In this document: piece after piece, positions 12,291 through 22,797 of the stretch
How positions within the stretch are numbered: position 1 is the stretch's first letter
Layout: every line of letters begins with the position of its first letter
Assembly: GCA_015680685.1 (NCBI GenBank)
Contig: MNCI01008279.1
Span: 925,193 to 989,192, forward strand
Origin: Gnetum montanum
Taxonomy: Eukaryota; Streptophyta; Gnetopsida; Gnetales; Gnetaceae
Reading direction: 5' to 3'
DNA: 64,000 nt
Program-made: the position numbers and the translations under genes
Notes under the pieces: model-generated
The model's input: the letters and a program-made list of their open reading frames with translations, nothing else
What the model was told of the DNA's origin: nothing
Database searches by the model: none

Positions 12291-12650
12291 TTTTTAATTT
12301 CTTCCAAAACCTTAGAATAAACTATGAAAAAATATAAATAAAACATAATTAAACTACTAATAATGAGCCACCACCATCTTTCCAACTTGTTCATTACCAA
12401 AGGCATCAAGCATTAGTAATTACCAAGAAATAAAAAAAAAAAAGTAATACAAAATAGTAAAATTTCCAAATATATGATAAGGAAAAATTTTAAGAATCAA
12501 AAATTATGAGCCATAAGACATAATAAAATATGTATACTTACCAAAAGGTCCAAGGATCAAACCTTACCAATATACAAGGGTTGATCAATGATACATTATA
12601 CATAAGCTTATAAGCAAACATACGATGAGATATTAATTATAAAATGGGTG

Positions 12651-12770
12651 GAGGGTGTTGGAACACCAAAATAATTATAATATAGGAATACCCTAAGATA
12701 TATAGTCTAATTAGAACATTATAAATTAGCATTGCCTACTAGAATCAAACCGATGACTTGGGGTTTTTAA
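12651..12770 (-). repeat. SINE-like copy b (truncated head)
   Basis: Minus strand: B box GGTTTGATTCT, then AGTAGGCAATGCTAATTTATAA, TATATATCTTAGGGTAT, and the 3' end ATTATTTTGGTGTTCCAACACCCTCC-like. The A-box part is lost. The 3' end fixes the family terminus as ..CCAACACCCTCC. Confidence 0.55.
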
Positions 12771-13630
12771 ATACTAATTATATTTGAAATACTAGTGCAT
12801 TGAAAATATATATAAATAAGAAGTCAAGGGTTCAAACCTCAATATGCATAATGATAAACATGAGCATAAGAAAGATGTTAGAATATACTAGCATAGTTCA
12901 CTAGTAAGATACAACATAATATAAATCATATTATAGGAGGAGGAAAGTCAAATGCCCAAAAAAATGAATAATAATATTTAAAAAATTTAGAGTACATCAA
13001 ATCATCATAGAGAGATTCTAAAGAAAAGCCCAAAAATTTTGGGGATGTCTTTTTAGGTTTCCATCTATACAAACACTCTTGAAAAATCTCCTTTCTATGA
13101 TAGGAAAAGGATCATGCCTTACACTTATTCAGAAGTATCATCATGGGTTTTCGCTTCTTACTAAAAAATTTCTTTTAAAAAGAAGAAGTAAAATATCTCT
13201 AAATAAAAAAGAATACATTCATAAAAGATAAATAACAATAACAAAAAAAGTTTAAATCTTCCTATCCCTTAGCCTCAAAAATAAAAAGAAATTAATACTA
13301 TAGAAAATAAATTCATATAGACTATATTATGTTAAGATATACCCTATGTTAATTGTAATGTCTTGTCCCTTGTTAAGGGTGGAAACAATTGTAAATAATG
13401 TAATTAACCTTCAAATGAAGGAGCGCCTTGTTATGAGAACTTACGATTATTCATGTATTCCTTGGGAAAAGGTTTCACCTATGCCATTTAAGGCTAGGTT
13501 TAGAGGTCATGCTTGGCATGGAGTTGTAGAGCCGAGATAGGCAAGTGATAGGAGTTAGGTGAAGTGGAATAAGAAGGAACTAATCACCCCTTTGGCAAGA
13601 TAGCCTAACCATGGTGGCAGTGCCAGATTA

Positions 13631-13696
13631 CCTTTAAGGCTTTAGTGGCATAGGAAGATAACCCCTTTAAGGCTTTAGTGGCATAGGAAGATAACT
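13631..13696 (+). repeat. 33-bp tandem duplication
   Basis: Two adjacent copies of CCTTTAAGGCTTTAGTGGCA.. with a 33-bp period, nearly identical. The corresponding stretch in block B has no such duplication, so it arose locally. Confidence 0.9.
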
Positions 13697-13739
13697 CAAA
13701 GGGCATTATAGTACTCTCTTCTATTAATAAAATTTTTCT

Positions 13740-14770
13740 GTTTTCCTCTATTCATTCTTCAATACTAATTATTTATTTACCAATTAATTCATTTATTAAA
13801 TATTTATAATGTTTTCACTATATTATCTAAGAAAACAATGAATGTGATAAATTAAGTGATTGTATTTTTACAACATCCGAGAATGGGATGTCAAACTAAT
13901 ATTTTATCAGAAGAAAATAATTAATAAACCTAAAATCGTAGGTTTGAAACACATACTATCAGGCTTAACATTTAAAGTAAGGTATATATTAAGTAATATT
14001 ATGAGTTGAAATTTAAACTATCATAGTATGACAACCACCACAATTATGTCTATTATTTGCACTTGATAATTAGTTTATATCAATCATTAGTTAATTAACT
14101 CTTAATATATAGTTGTATATTTTGTTTATATTCCTTATAACTATATATATTCTTGAGCTTTTGTGACTAGGTAGTAACATAACATTGAATAATATATGAA
14201 ATTGACCAGTCACTATCTATTGTGTGTATGATATATGAATATCAATACTATGGTATTCATTTTTCTATAGTGTGATTTAAATTATGCTAACATAATTTAT
14301 TATCTATGTCCTTGGATTTTGTGATCTTCTTAATCACAAAACTTAACAAACAAAGCCTTCACTAAGTGAGAAAAATTGATTATTTTCAAGGTTTAATTTT
14401 GCATAAACATATCATATTTTATCTTTATAGCTTCAAATGAATCTATATTTGTCAGTGTTTCTTCCATAGTTAAGGACTTGCTTAAGCATCTCTCCTAATT
14501 TAGTTTGATCAAGAATATTTTCAAAGGTAAATACTTTCTAACTTCTTAATCTTTTGAATTACAATACATTCATATGTTCCACTTTTATTACTTTAAGTCT
14601 TTCAAGTAGTCTTCAAACACAATGGTTTGATAGTTTACATTTCATATTAATTAGCAGGATTATCTTCTCCATCCATTTTTGATTTATCTTCCTCATTTCT
14701 TCTCAAGAAATATTAAGGTTATCATAATTATTGAACATTGAATAACTTAAGTGTCATATTTTCTTATAAC
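13740..14770. other. AT-rich sequence, nothing recognised
   Basis: No frame, repeat partner or motif that I can support. It is interspersed with homopolymer runs typical of decayed repeats. Confidence 0.5.
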
Positions 14771-14773
14771 TAA

Positions 14774-14848
14774 GGATTGCCCACCAAAATTGAATCCATG
14801 ACTTTGAGCTTCCATATCAAAAGTCTTATCACTAGGTAGCACCTCATT
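14774..14848 (-). repeat. SINE-like copy c (head only)
   Basis: Minus strand: GAGGTGCTACCTAGTGATAAG (A-box region), GGAAGCTCAAAGTCATGG, B box GATTCAATTTTGGTGGGCAAT. The tail is absent or unrecognisable. Confidence 0.5.
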
Positions 14849-14922
14849 CTACTTTGGGAAATATAGCCAATATGAAACTTTAATAGACCTTAAGTAGAAT
14901 GTTTATAGGGGGATGTGTTGGA

Positions 14923-16350
14923 TCCAAAAAATAATATTAATAATAAGCCAAAATAGTTCAAAGTACATTGCATGCATGACACAAAGTAGAAAACACTAAA
15001 AATAACATGGAAAAAGAAATATTTCCAATTATAGGGATATATTCTCAAGTGTACAATCTTATAGTTGCTATTTTTAAAAATTCAAAAAGAGAAAAATTTA
15101 TTGTTATTGTTAGTTGGAAGGATGGTCCTCATCTTAACAACATTTACATCAATGTTAATATTTGTACTTGAAGTTACAATAGCAAAAGAATTTGAGATAG
15201 TAACAGACAACTATGAAAATATATTAGCATATAAAAGAACATGAAATATTAGTCGTACATAATCTACATCACCATTACTTTTCTATTTGATATTAACATT
15301 ACATTGATAACTGCCAACTATAGCTTGCTTCTCAACAGTGGTATTCATCTTTGAGTTAACATAACTTTTGTCAAACCAAGATAGATTTTTTGTATAAGCT
15401 ATTTGTTTGGACTGATTAATACTTCCTATAATACAAGTAAAACCATTCATAGAATCATCTGTATTCTTTTATTTCTATTTTGTATTTGATCATTCTTATC
15501 ATTAACATTAACTTGATATTTTATATATTTAACTTTAGATTGTTTTTTTATTATCGTATTTAATACGTATGTTCTTTTACTCAACATCTTTTTTTTAAGT
15601 AGAAAAGAATAAACATTAAATAAATGTCCTTCATGATAATAAAACTTGTAATAATTAGAAATATTATAATATGTATTTGCTTGACTACATGTCTTTCTGA
15701 TTTCTTGCAAACCCAATTTCTTTTAATAATTATGAAGAATGATTTCAACAAAAAATATCTGTAAAAACCAAATTCTATAGAAATAGATTTCATATACTTG
15801 ATGGAATTGAGAAGGCTAATAATTTCCTAATTAGCTTTTTGAAAAATTAATAGAATATTAAATAACTTGACAAAACATAGAACTTTAAAATATTCTTTAA
15901 ATTGAATATTAAAATTTGAAGTCCACTTACAAATGATTAACACTGCATGCTTATGCATAAAAGATCCTATATCTAGCGCATGTTACACCATTGAAACATT
16001 GCCTAGCTTAATTAGTAATTAAAAGAAAACAAGAATAATATTTAGCCTAAATGATTTAAAAATCATGTTTTTGCATCACATCATTTAACTACAAAGAAAA
16101 ATGTTGATTATAGGGTAGGTAATCAAAAATTTGAATGAACACGTATCATGATGTAATTAGTTTCTAATGACTCATATATATCATCAAGGAGAATAAAATT
16201 AGGTCTCTTAGTTCATCAACATCACTAAAAGAAGGTGTTTTAAATTTTTTCTCATAACATTCTAAATCTACATTTTCAAAACTAACAAAAGCATTTCACT
16301 TTCATAAAAGATGCAAAAATTTTGGCATCAATTAGTTGAAAGTAATTTAT
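14923..16350 (-). pseudogene. Decayed LINE ORF1-type copy 1
   Basis: Parallel to copy 2 (18114-20080) and copy 3 (55041-55560): shared AATAATATTAATAATAAG boundary, GGAAGGATGG..CTTAACAACATTTACATC and ..GGACTGATTAATACTTCCT.AATA. On the minus strand, near 15640, FYYHEGHLFNVYSF sits where a CCHC knuckle would be, with a cysteine already lost; the main LINE has CSYCHDEGHAIKIC in a comparable frame. There are many stops. All three copies end at the same point without reaching an RT, as if they were ORF1-only units. Confidence 0.45.
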
Positions 16351-16479
16351 AATTTTCCATAGGGAAATTTTGAAGAGATTAAATCTGCTAGAGTAAAAAT
16401 GAAAAAAGAGAAATTAAATCTATTGGAGAAAAATTAGATCTACCAAGTTATAAATTTTTTTAGAGAACTTTTAGAAGTC

Positions 16480-16548
16480 AACACTACCCCTTAGAATCAA
16501 ACCCATAACTTAAAGTAATCAAATTAAGAATCTTACCCAACACCTCAT
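16480..16548 (-). repeat. SINE-like copy d (head only)
   Basis: Minus strand: ATGAGGTGTTGGGTAAGATTC, then TTTAAGTTATGGGTTTGATTCT containing a good B box. The A box is damaged by a deletion. Confidence 0.45.
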
Positions 16549-17145
16549 AATGTTAGCAATATAATAATAATAATTAAAAGAAAAATTTTGTAGAATAGAA
16601 TAAGAAAGTGAAATAACGTAAATATAAGAGAATAACTTCTTCACATATTTAAACCAAAGAGATGATTATAGAGATTATAAACTAGTGCTTTCATACAACA
16701 ATCCTTGAAATAAAGACTTGATGCTCTATGGTCACTATCAACACAAATCCTAACATAGAGTAAATAGGTAGAATTGATTATAAATAATAGAAACATTGCA
16801 ATTAATTTCAATGCATGTTTTTTTCCTAAAAATTAACTCATAAATCTCTAAAATAATTTTAAAAAAACTATCATGTCTAAAATTAAGTTTTTTGATATAA
16901 AATTTAGCTTATTATTTTAGTAAAAGAGAAGTACAATTAAAGTTAGCATTAATATTTGGCTTTACATCTTCAAGAATCTCCTACTTAAAGACCAATCACA
17001 TGGAACAATAGAAATTGAGTTGGAATAACATCATCAATCCCAAGAATGTTGAAAATCATGGTTATATATAACTATATAAGAAGTATGTTTGCATAAAACA
17101 TCATTATGGGTAATGCCTCCTCAAGGTAAATAAACATGAGGGGAT
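16549..17145. other. AT-rich spacer, nothing recognised
   Basis: No coding frame or repeat partner could be supported. Confidence 0.45.
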
Positions 17146-17290
17146 ATTGAAACTTGAAAATTATTTTAAAAAATAGTACCCCTAAGATATAATCAAATTA
17201 GAGCTTTATAAATTAGCTTTTCACACCAAAATCAAGCCCTTAACTTAAAGCTTCTAAATTAAGGGTCTTACCACTAAATTAGCACTTCAC
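17146..17290 (-). repeat. SINE-like copy e
   Basis: Minus strand: GTGCTAATTTAGTGGTAAG (A-box region), B box GGGCTTGATTTTGG, TAATTTATAAAGCTCTAATT, TATATCTTAGGGGTACTA. The 3' end is degraded. Confidence 0.5.
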
Positions 17291-18113
17291 TATTTTGAGG
17301 GAAATGATAATAGAATACTCTATTAGTACAAAAAAAAAGTATAATAAACACTTTGAAAGCATGCTAGGAATCTTGGTGGGCTAGGATTTTTTTTTTTAAA
17401 AGAAAAGGCTATTTACTTAGCCTTTATAGACCTAAACATGATAGCAAGAAGACCAAATTACTATTTGAGAAAAAATAATCTAGAAATTTGATCATTTGAT
17501 AAAATCATATTTTCCAATAACAAAATTATGACACTTAACAACAACATTAAAAAACATGAGATTGTATTATACTAGTATTAATACATACTATTATAATGAT
17601 ATATAAACCTTTTTTTAGAGCAAATGGACATAGGGACAAGTACCACAAACCTCACATCATGGAAGAGTAGATGTGACCTACTAAACAAACCTATCTCATC
17701 AAAAGGCTACTCCCACTTAACACATACTATCATAATAGAAGAATAAAGAGGTATACACAACTCCATCTACTCCCACTTATTACTAGTCCCCACTATGGAG
17801 GAATAGTTATAATGAAGCAATAGTTTTCACATTTTTAATCTTTTTAAAATGCCATCATCTTATGATATCTTTTATTAATTATTTTATTCATTAATAAGAG
17901 TAAAATCAAGACATTATCTTTATCCTATAAGAACTTCAGGAATATTACTCAAGATTATTACTTCAAGATACAAGTGATGATAAATGTTTAAAATTCCTTA
18001 GTATTTAACTCATAAAATGAACAAAGATCCAATGATAGGTAGCTAAGTGGTTAGCTCATTGTCTTGTTTGGTAATAGGTTATCACTTTAAGTCATACTTG
18101 AGACATTGTTTGA
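17291..18113. other. AT-rich spacer, nothing recognised
   Basis: Homopolymer runs (for example T at 17389-17398) and no supported gene. A weak tRNA-like stretch near 18035-18100 was not called. Confidence 0.4.
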
Positions 18114-18281
18114 ATCCAAAAATAATATTAATAGTAAGGAAAAAGATTCAAAGTATATAACATGCTTAACACTTAGTAGAGAACATCAAAAATAATATGG
18201 AAGGAAAAAACTTCCTAATTTTAGGATACCTTCTTAGGTATACAACCTTGTAATTGATATTTTGAAAGATAAAAATAATGA

Positions 18282-18439
18282 GATGTTAGCCTAGTGCTAA
18301 GAGTCTTGGTTTGGGAACTTCAAGTTAACAATCTTAAGTGATAAACTTCTAATTTGACTGTATATCTTAGGGGTACATATGGTTAAAAAAAATATGTCAA
18401 AAAAAAAATATTTCTAGGTCTAACATCCTCCTAAAAATG
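18282..18439 (+). repeat. Full-length tRNA-derived SINE (copy f) with target-site duplication
   Basis: 158 bp from GATGTTAGCCTAGTGCTAAG to TCTAACATCCTCCTAAAAATG, flanked by AAATAATGA (18273-18281 and 18440-18448). A-box TAGCCTAGTGC fits the pol III consensus TRGYNNANNNG except for the last base; the B box is eroded here but good in copies b, d and g. Empty sites exist: the paralogous LINE copies at 14923 and 55041 lack the insertion. No poly(A) tail; the 3' end matches the other family members. Confidence 0.65.
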
Positions 18440-19305
18440 AAATAATGAAGTTAATTATCAATAGGAGGATGGTTTTAACCCTAATAATATTTACATCACT
18501 TAATATGTATTCTTAAACTTAAAATAGAAAAGGATTTTTGGTAGCTATAGAAAGCTATGATGAAATAGCAACATTTTTAGAAAAGCTAGATATGCAAGGA
18601 AATGGTGCAATACATTTTGCATCACTATTACTTTGGCTTAATTTTAGCCTTACATTAAAAATCTTTATCATAAGCTATAACTTACTTCTCAATATTAGTT
18701 TTGATTATTCCATTAAAATTATTCTTGTTAAACAAGGATAAATTTATCTTATGATCATCTATTTAGACTGATCAATACTTCTTGTAATAAAAGTAAAAAC
18801 ATTTATAAAATCTTCTATCTGATCTATTTTATTTGATATCATTTGATTCTTATTATCATTGACATTAACTTAATTTTTTACATATTTAGATTTAGATTGT
18901 ATTTTTTCTATCATAAACTTTAGGATAATTTTTCAGCATTTTTTTGTTGAGTAGAAAAAGATAATGATTAAATCAATGTCCTTCATGATGATAAAAGTTG
19001 CAAGAATTAGAATGTTTTTCTACCTACAATTCCAATTTATTTTTATAATTAAGAAAATTAATTTTAATGGAAAATTTTTATGAAAATAAATGATATGGAA
19101 ATAGATTCCATATGTTTAATGGAATAGAGAAGAGTAGCAATTTGTTGCTTAGCTTTTTGAAAAATTAATAGAAGATTAAATAGCTCAAAAAAATTTGGTA
19201 CTTTAGAATACTCCTTAGATTAGACATCAAAATTTGGAGCCCACTTATAAATTATTGATATCACATTTTATATATAAATGAAACTCTATCCATCGCATGC
19301 TACAT

Positions 19306-19785
19306 TGTAGGAAAATATGCCTTGTTAGTAGATCGAAGGTTATTTTCCTTTGAAATGGAAGCCAAAGGAGTGTCAAGTTTCTATCAAGTTCCATGCTTTC
19401 TTAACCATCACCAATAGAACTATGTGGCCTTGATTCCTTTTTGAACCTTGTCATAAGGATATGTAGGCTTGTTAGGGAGGTTGTGCCTACCTAGCTTATG
19501 CTAAATCCCTTCTCTTTGGAGTTGGGGTTAGGGATAGATTCATTAGAGTGGGAACACATATTTGATCTCTAAGGGAAATAATATTTTGTGTGTTTCTTGT
19601 GTGAGTATATGAATGTTGTTGGTCTAGTTACTTATTCATTTTTTATGGGGTATCTAATGTGCCTCTAACCAAGTAGGTACACTAAGATTTGAGGCATAGT
19701 TCATCTTGAGTTCGTCCTTTCTCCTTGTTTCTTCTAGATTATTGGGTGGTACTAAATAGTATTTTCAAAAGATGACATAGTTATA
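19306..19785. mobile_element. Probable solo LTR inserted in LINE copy 2
   Basis: About 480 bp absent from the paralogous position in copy 1 (near 15980). It begins TGTAGGAAAATATGCC, a start common among Ty1/copia LTRs, and is flanked by TACAT (19301-19305) and TGCAT (19786-19790), a one-mismatch 5-bp duplication. The end reads GTTATA rather than ..CA, so the terminus is mutated or misplaced. No coding sequence. Confidence 0.4.
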
Positions 19786-20080
19786 TGCATCATTGAAATA
19801 AATAATAAAAAAGCAAGGATAGTATTTAACATGAATGACTTGAATGTTATGCTTTTGCCTTTATTCAGAAGCACCCTCTTGTGATTTTACTTCTTACTAA
19901 AGGATTTCTTATAAAGAGAAGGAGAAAAATCTCTGTAAAAAAAAGAATATGTAAAGAAAATATAAAGAAAAAATAGAAGAAAAATCTAAAATCCTCTCAT
20001 CCTTAAGCCTAAAAAGAATTAAAAATGTAGAAAAAAAATTAATTGTTCAGCTTTCACTAGAATTTTTTTTTCTTAAAGTT

Positions 20081-20947
20081 ATAGATAAAAAGTGATACCT
20101 AAAGTGAGGTCATAGTTATGCTCTTGTTGTTGGAAAATAAATACATACAAAAGTTTCCAAATAGCATATATAACAGGTAATCAAAGAAAATTCCAAATGC
20201 AAAGAAATGAAGTAGACAAAGTCAATTGATCACCAAGAATAACTTTGTTGATACTTAATTGAAAGTTGTTACAAATTCTAGATGTTCATTTGTAAGCATG
20301 TTGAGTAATAGAATACTAAAAAAATATGAGAAAATAAGTCTTCACTTATATAAAGAGTACATTAAGGAGAAACATTTCTGATATGTTTAATATGACTGTT
20401 GATAGGAAGAACTTAATGAATGAGATACCATATATAAATATGAATTTTAGGAAATGCAGGAGCTTTTTAAATGTTTTTTATTTTTGTCATCCAAAAGTGG
20501 GATGATAAGTGCATTTGAATTTTTTATAAATAAAATCATTTTGTGTAATAATCTCATAAGAAGCTTTTGAATTAAAAGGAAAAAGATATATGCCATTATT
20601 TTTTAAAAAATATTTGAAAATTTCTGATAGAAATTCTTGTTGACATTAAAGAAATTCTCAAAATTAGAATTTAGTTTTTCAAAATTTCTTTTCCTCTTTC
20701 TATTCAAACGATAGAGGCTAGAAGTGTCACTTCTAGTAATTGATCTATTGTGCCTATGTAGACAACAAACTACAATGATACCAAATTTGCTCCAAGTGGT
20801 ACACAATATAGATGCATAGGTAGCCTAAGCTCCTTCATTAAAAGAAAGCCACCATAAGAGAATTTTCTTTAGCATATCTTTTGAAACTGTAATATGATTG
20901 TAATTCTTATTTTTACTAAGCCTACATTATGTCTTCAAAATTTTTTT
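20081..20947. other. AT-rich sequence, possibly the 3' part of the main LINE
   Basis: The ORF1-only element at 20964 split a site that continues at 22798 in the C-terminal region of a minus-strand LINE ORF2, so this flank should contain the end of that LINE. I see no clear motif; a 67-codon minus frame at 20603-20806 has no recognisable domain. Confidence 0.35.
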
Positions 20948-21003
20948 AAGAATTGGAGAATTAGAACTGTTTAGGGTTTAATAATGGGGTTTTGCAATGA
21001 GGG

Positions 21004-22491
21004 ATGAGGTGGGGATGGCTGAAATTTGAAATGAAGCCATTGGCCGTGGACGCCAGGAGGCCCTCGTTGGATACGGCGGCTCAGACGTCCCCACCGCTGC
21101 CATCGGCAAACACGCCATTACCGCGCGCCACGGCGACACAGGTGGGCTTGGATACCCAGGCGTCCACGGAGGTGTGCGGTGTGAGGGTGGACACGTTGGA
21201 GGGCCCGCAGGTCGCTCTCAATGGTTTGTGGGCGTTCACCGGCTACTCGCGGGAGGGAACGGTGTTGCGGATAAAGGTTGGGCCACCGGCCACAGACACG
21301 TTGAAACAGTTGGAGTGTAGCCTGATCAGCAAGTTTGTGTCAGCGGGCGCGAGGCCATGGATGGATTTGATTCGGAGATGGGTTCGGTCCGTTTGGGGGC
21401 TGGATACAGTGACTGTCAAATGTCTTGCGAAGGACCATCTCCTGTTTTGCTTCGCCTTGGCGGTGGACAGGGAACACATCCTGCTGGAGGGGCCTTGGTT
21501 TTACGGGGCGCGGGGGTTGGCGTTGGCCCCCTAGCACCCTGGAGTGCACCGTGATAAAGATCTATTTGAATGGGCACCGATTTGGGTCTAGCTACACAGC
21601 CTTCTCTTGGAATACTGGTCGACAGATTTCCTGCAATCGACGGCTGCGTTATTCGGTGAGTTTATTAAATTTGACCAGTTCACCGAGGCGATGGACCGTC
21701 TGGGCTTTGCGCGATTCTGTGTGTGGAGGTCCTTGCACTTCGCGGACTGTGTTGAAGAACTGGTGCTGGACACCGACCATGGGGAAGAGCGCGTTCACGT
21801 GCAATTCGAAAACCTGCCGACGGAGGTCCCGACCTTGCCGGCGGACATCGCATGGGGGGATGGTCCTGGGAGATAGGGCTGTACCGCCCCCGAGCTTAAC
21901 AATGGTTGGTAGTTTGTTCGAAAAAAGGGTCGGGGGACCAACAAGGGCTCGATGGCGCCTGCAAGGACAGCAAAAAGTCCAGTCGGGACTCTGCAGGGTT
22001 TGGAGGGGGCTACATCTGAGCTTGGTACGACCATCATTGGGCAAGACGAAGAGTGGAGCGGACCCTCTAGGACCTCGAGCAGTGGAGGACCTGTGGCTAG
22101 GGTCCAAGATGGCAGGTTCAGCGTGATGGGTGCAGCTCCTGACGATGCCATGAAGGGGGCGGATGCCCTGACAGATGCAGGGGCCAGGATGTGCTACAAT
22201 GGCTCCCACCAAACCCCCCAGACCGGGGGGGCTTGTTCGTCGCACGGGGGGCAGTCCCCGCCATCGCTGACCAATTGGATCACCACCAGTCGGGGTTCGA
22301 TGCATCCCAAAACCCCCTTCGGTTGCTGGGGAACGCCGCGCGAGAAAGGGATGGCGGTCTCCCTGCAGGCATCCAAGGCCGGTCGCCCTGAAAGCAGCCA
22401 CACCCGGCACAAGACCGCGCAACTGTATGTTGATTTGGGAGTGCAACCCACACTCTGGGAGGTTTACGAATGTTCAGTCGTATCACCATGA
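21004..22491 (+). pseudogene. LINE ORF1 protein with DUF4283-like domain (nonsense-broken)
   Basis: RNA-binding ORF1 of a plant L1-type LINE. One frame of ~495 codons runs from ATG 21004 to TGA 22489-22491, broken by TAG at 21532, 21589, 21874 and 21910. The DUF4283-like region is about residues 60-200: WMDLIRRWVRSVWGL, HLLFCFALAVDREHILLEG, GPWFYG, then DLFEWAPIWV, LEYWSTDFL and FARFCVW. The zinc knuckle expected near 21820-21870 is garbled; a neighbouring frame shows cysteine and histidine codons, consistent with a small pair of compensating indels. The C-terminal third is Ser/Gly/Pro-rich, as usual in this family. ATG 21031 is an alternative start. The antisense 265-codon frame at 21649-22446 is a GC artefact. 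Confidence 0.8.
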
Positions 22492-22523
22492 AGGTGCACT
22501 CCTAGGAGCTGGGGCTGGTAGGC
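22488..22523 (+). pseudogene. Start of LINE ORF2 (12 codons) overlapping the ORF1 stop
   Basis: ATGA overlap: the ORF1 TGA (22489-22491) shares bases with ATG 22488-22490, which opens MKVHS, a stop in place of W, then ELGLVG. Plant LINE ORF2 proteins commonly begin M-K-x-x-S-W-N-x-R-G-L, so this looks like the ORF2 start truncated by the internal deletion. Short, therefore moderate confidence. Confidence 0.5.
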
Positions 22524-22797
22524 TTGGTCTGTAGCTTTGGGTAAGGGTTTGAGATTGGGGCTTTTTGCTTGCCGGCGGTGATGCCAGCAGTGATTGTGGT
22601 GCACGGGTGCCTACCTGTCAGCGGGGATGCCTGTGGCGGGGGAGGGTTTCGGGGGGTCATTTCTGTCTTCTGCGGTTTCTGTCTTGGTTGGTGTGGGGCC
22701 AGCGGTTTCTGGTCCACACTATGCGCCTATGTAGCTCTTATTTTTTGGAATATATTCTCTCGACCTTTTTCCCAAAAAGAAAAGAATTGGAGAATTA

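Larger units (their letters stand above)
12300..13730 (+). repeat. Older repeat block B'
   Basis: Counterpart of 9955-10910 in the opposite orientation. It also contains SINE copy b (12651-12770) and, at about 13110-13320, a stretch resembling 19860-20030 near the far end of LINE copy 2 (TTCAGAAG..ACTTCTTACTAAA.). The 64-codon frame at 13346-13540 lies in the block and shows no known domain. Confidence 0.45.
18114..20080 (-). pseudogene. Decayed LINE ORF1-type copy 2, carrying two insertions
   Basis: Same family as 14923-16350 and with the same left boundary (GAATCCAAAAATAATATTAATA). Relative to copy 1 it is interrupted by SINE copy f (18282-18439) and by a ~480-bp solo-LTR-like insertion (19306-19785). 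Near 18985-19015 the minus strand has the counterpart of the knuckle region (FYHHEGH). No frame remains open over a useful distance. The far end near 20030 resembles 13110-13320, so that may be the common 5' part. Confidence 0.45.
20964..22781 (+). mobile_element. GC-rich LINE derivative lacking ORF2 (ORF1-only)
   Basis: A 1.8-kb, strongly GC-rich insertion in AT-rich DNA, bounded by a perfect 16-bp duplication AAGAATTGGAGAATTA (20948-20963 and 22782-22797). Order: ~40-bp leader, ORF1 frame (21004-22491), the first dozen codons of ORF2 (from ATG 22488), ~260 bp of 3' UTR and a short A-rich end (CCCAAAAAGAAA). The long TSD and A-rich tail indicate target-primed reverse transcription; EN/RT must have come from elsewhere. 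The layout recalls mammalian HAL1 (half-L1) elements. Confidence 0.85.

Noticed and set aside
13346-13540. 64-codon plus-strand frame as a small gene
   Set aside because: It lies within old repeat block B', whose other copy (10600-10900) does not preserve the frame.
18035-18100. tRNA gene or another SINE
   Set aside because: GTAGCTAAGTGGTTAG resembles an A box, but there is no cloverleaf, no convincing B box and no family tail. The same applies to 55605-55680.
21649-22446. 265-codon minus-strand open frame in the GC-rich island
   Set aside because: It is antisense to LINE ORF1; high GC makes stops rare on both strands, and its sequence is low-complexity Pro/Arg/Gly without a domain.
20964-22781. 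GC-rich island as bacterial DNA or horizontal transfer
   Set aside because: DUF4283-like ORF1 motifs, a 16-bp TSD and an A-rich 3' end identify a plant LINE insertion.
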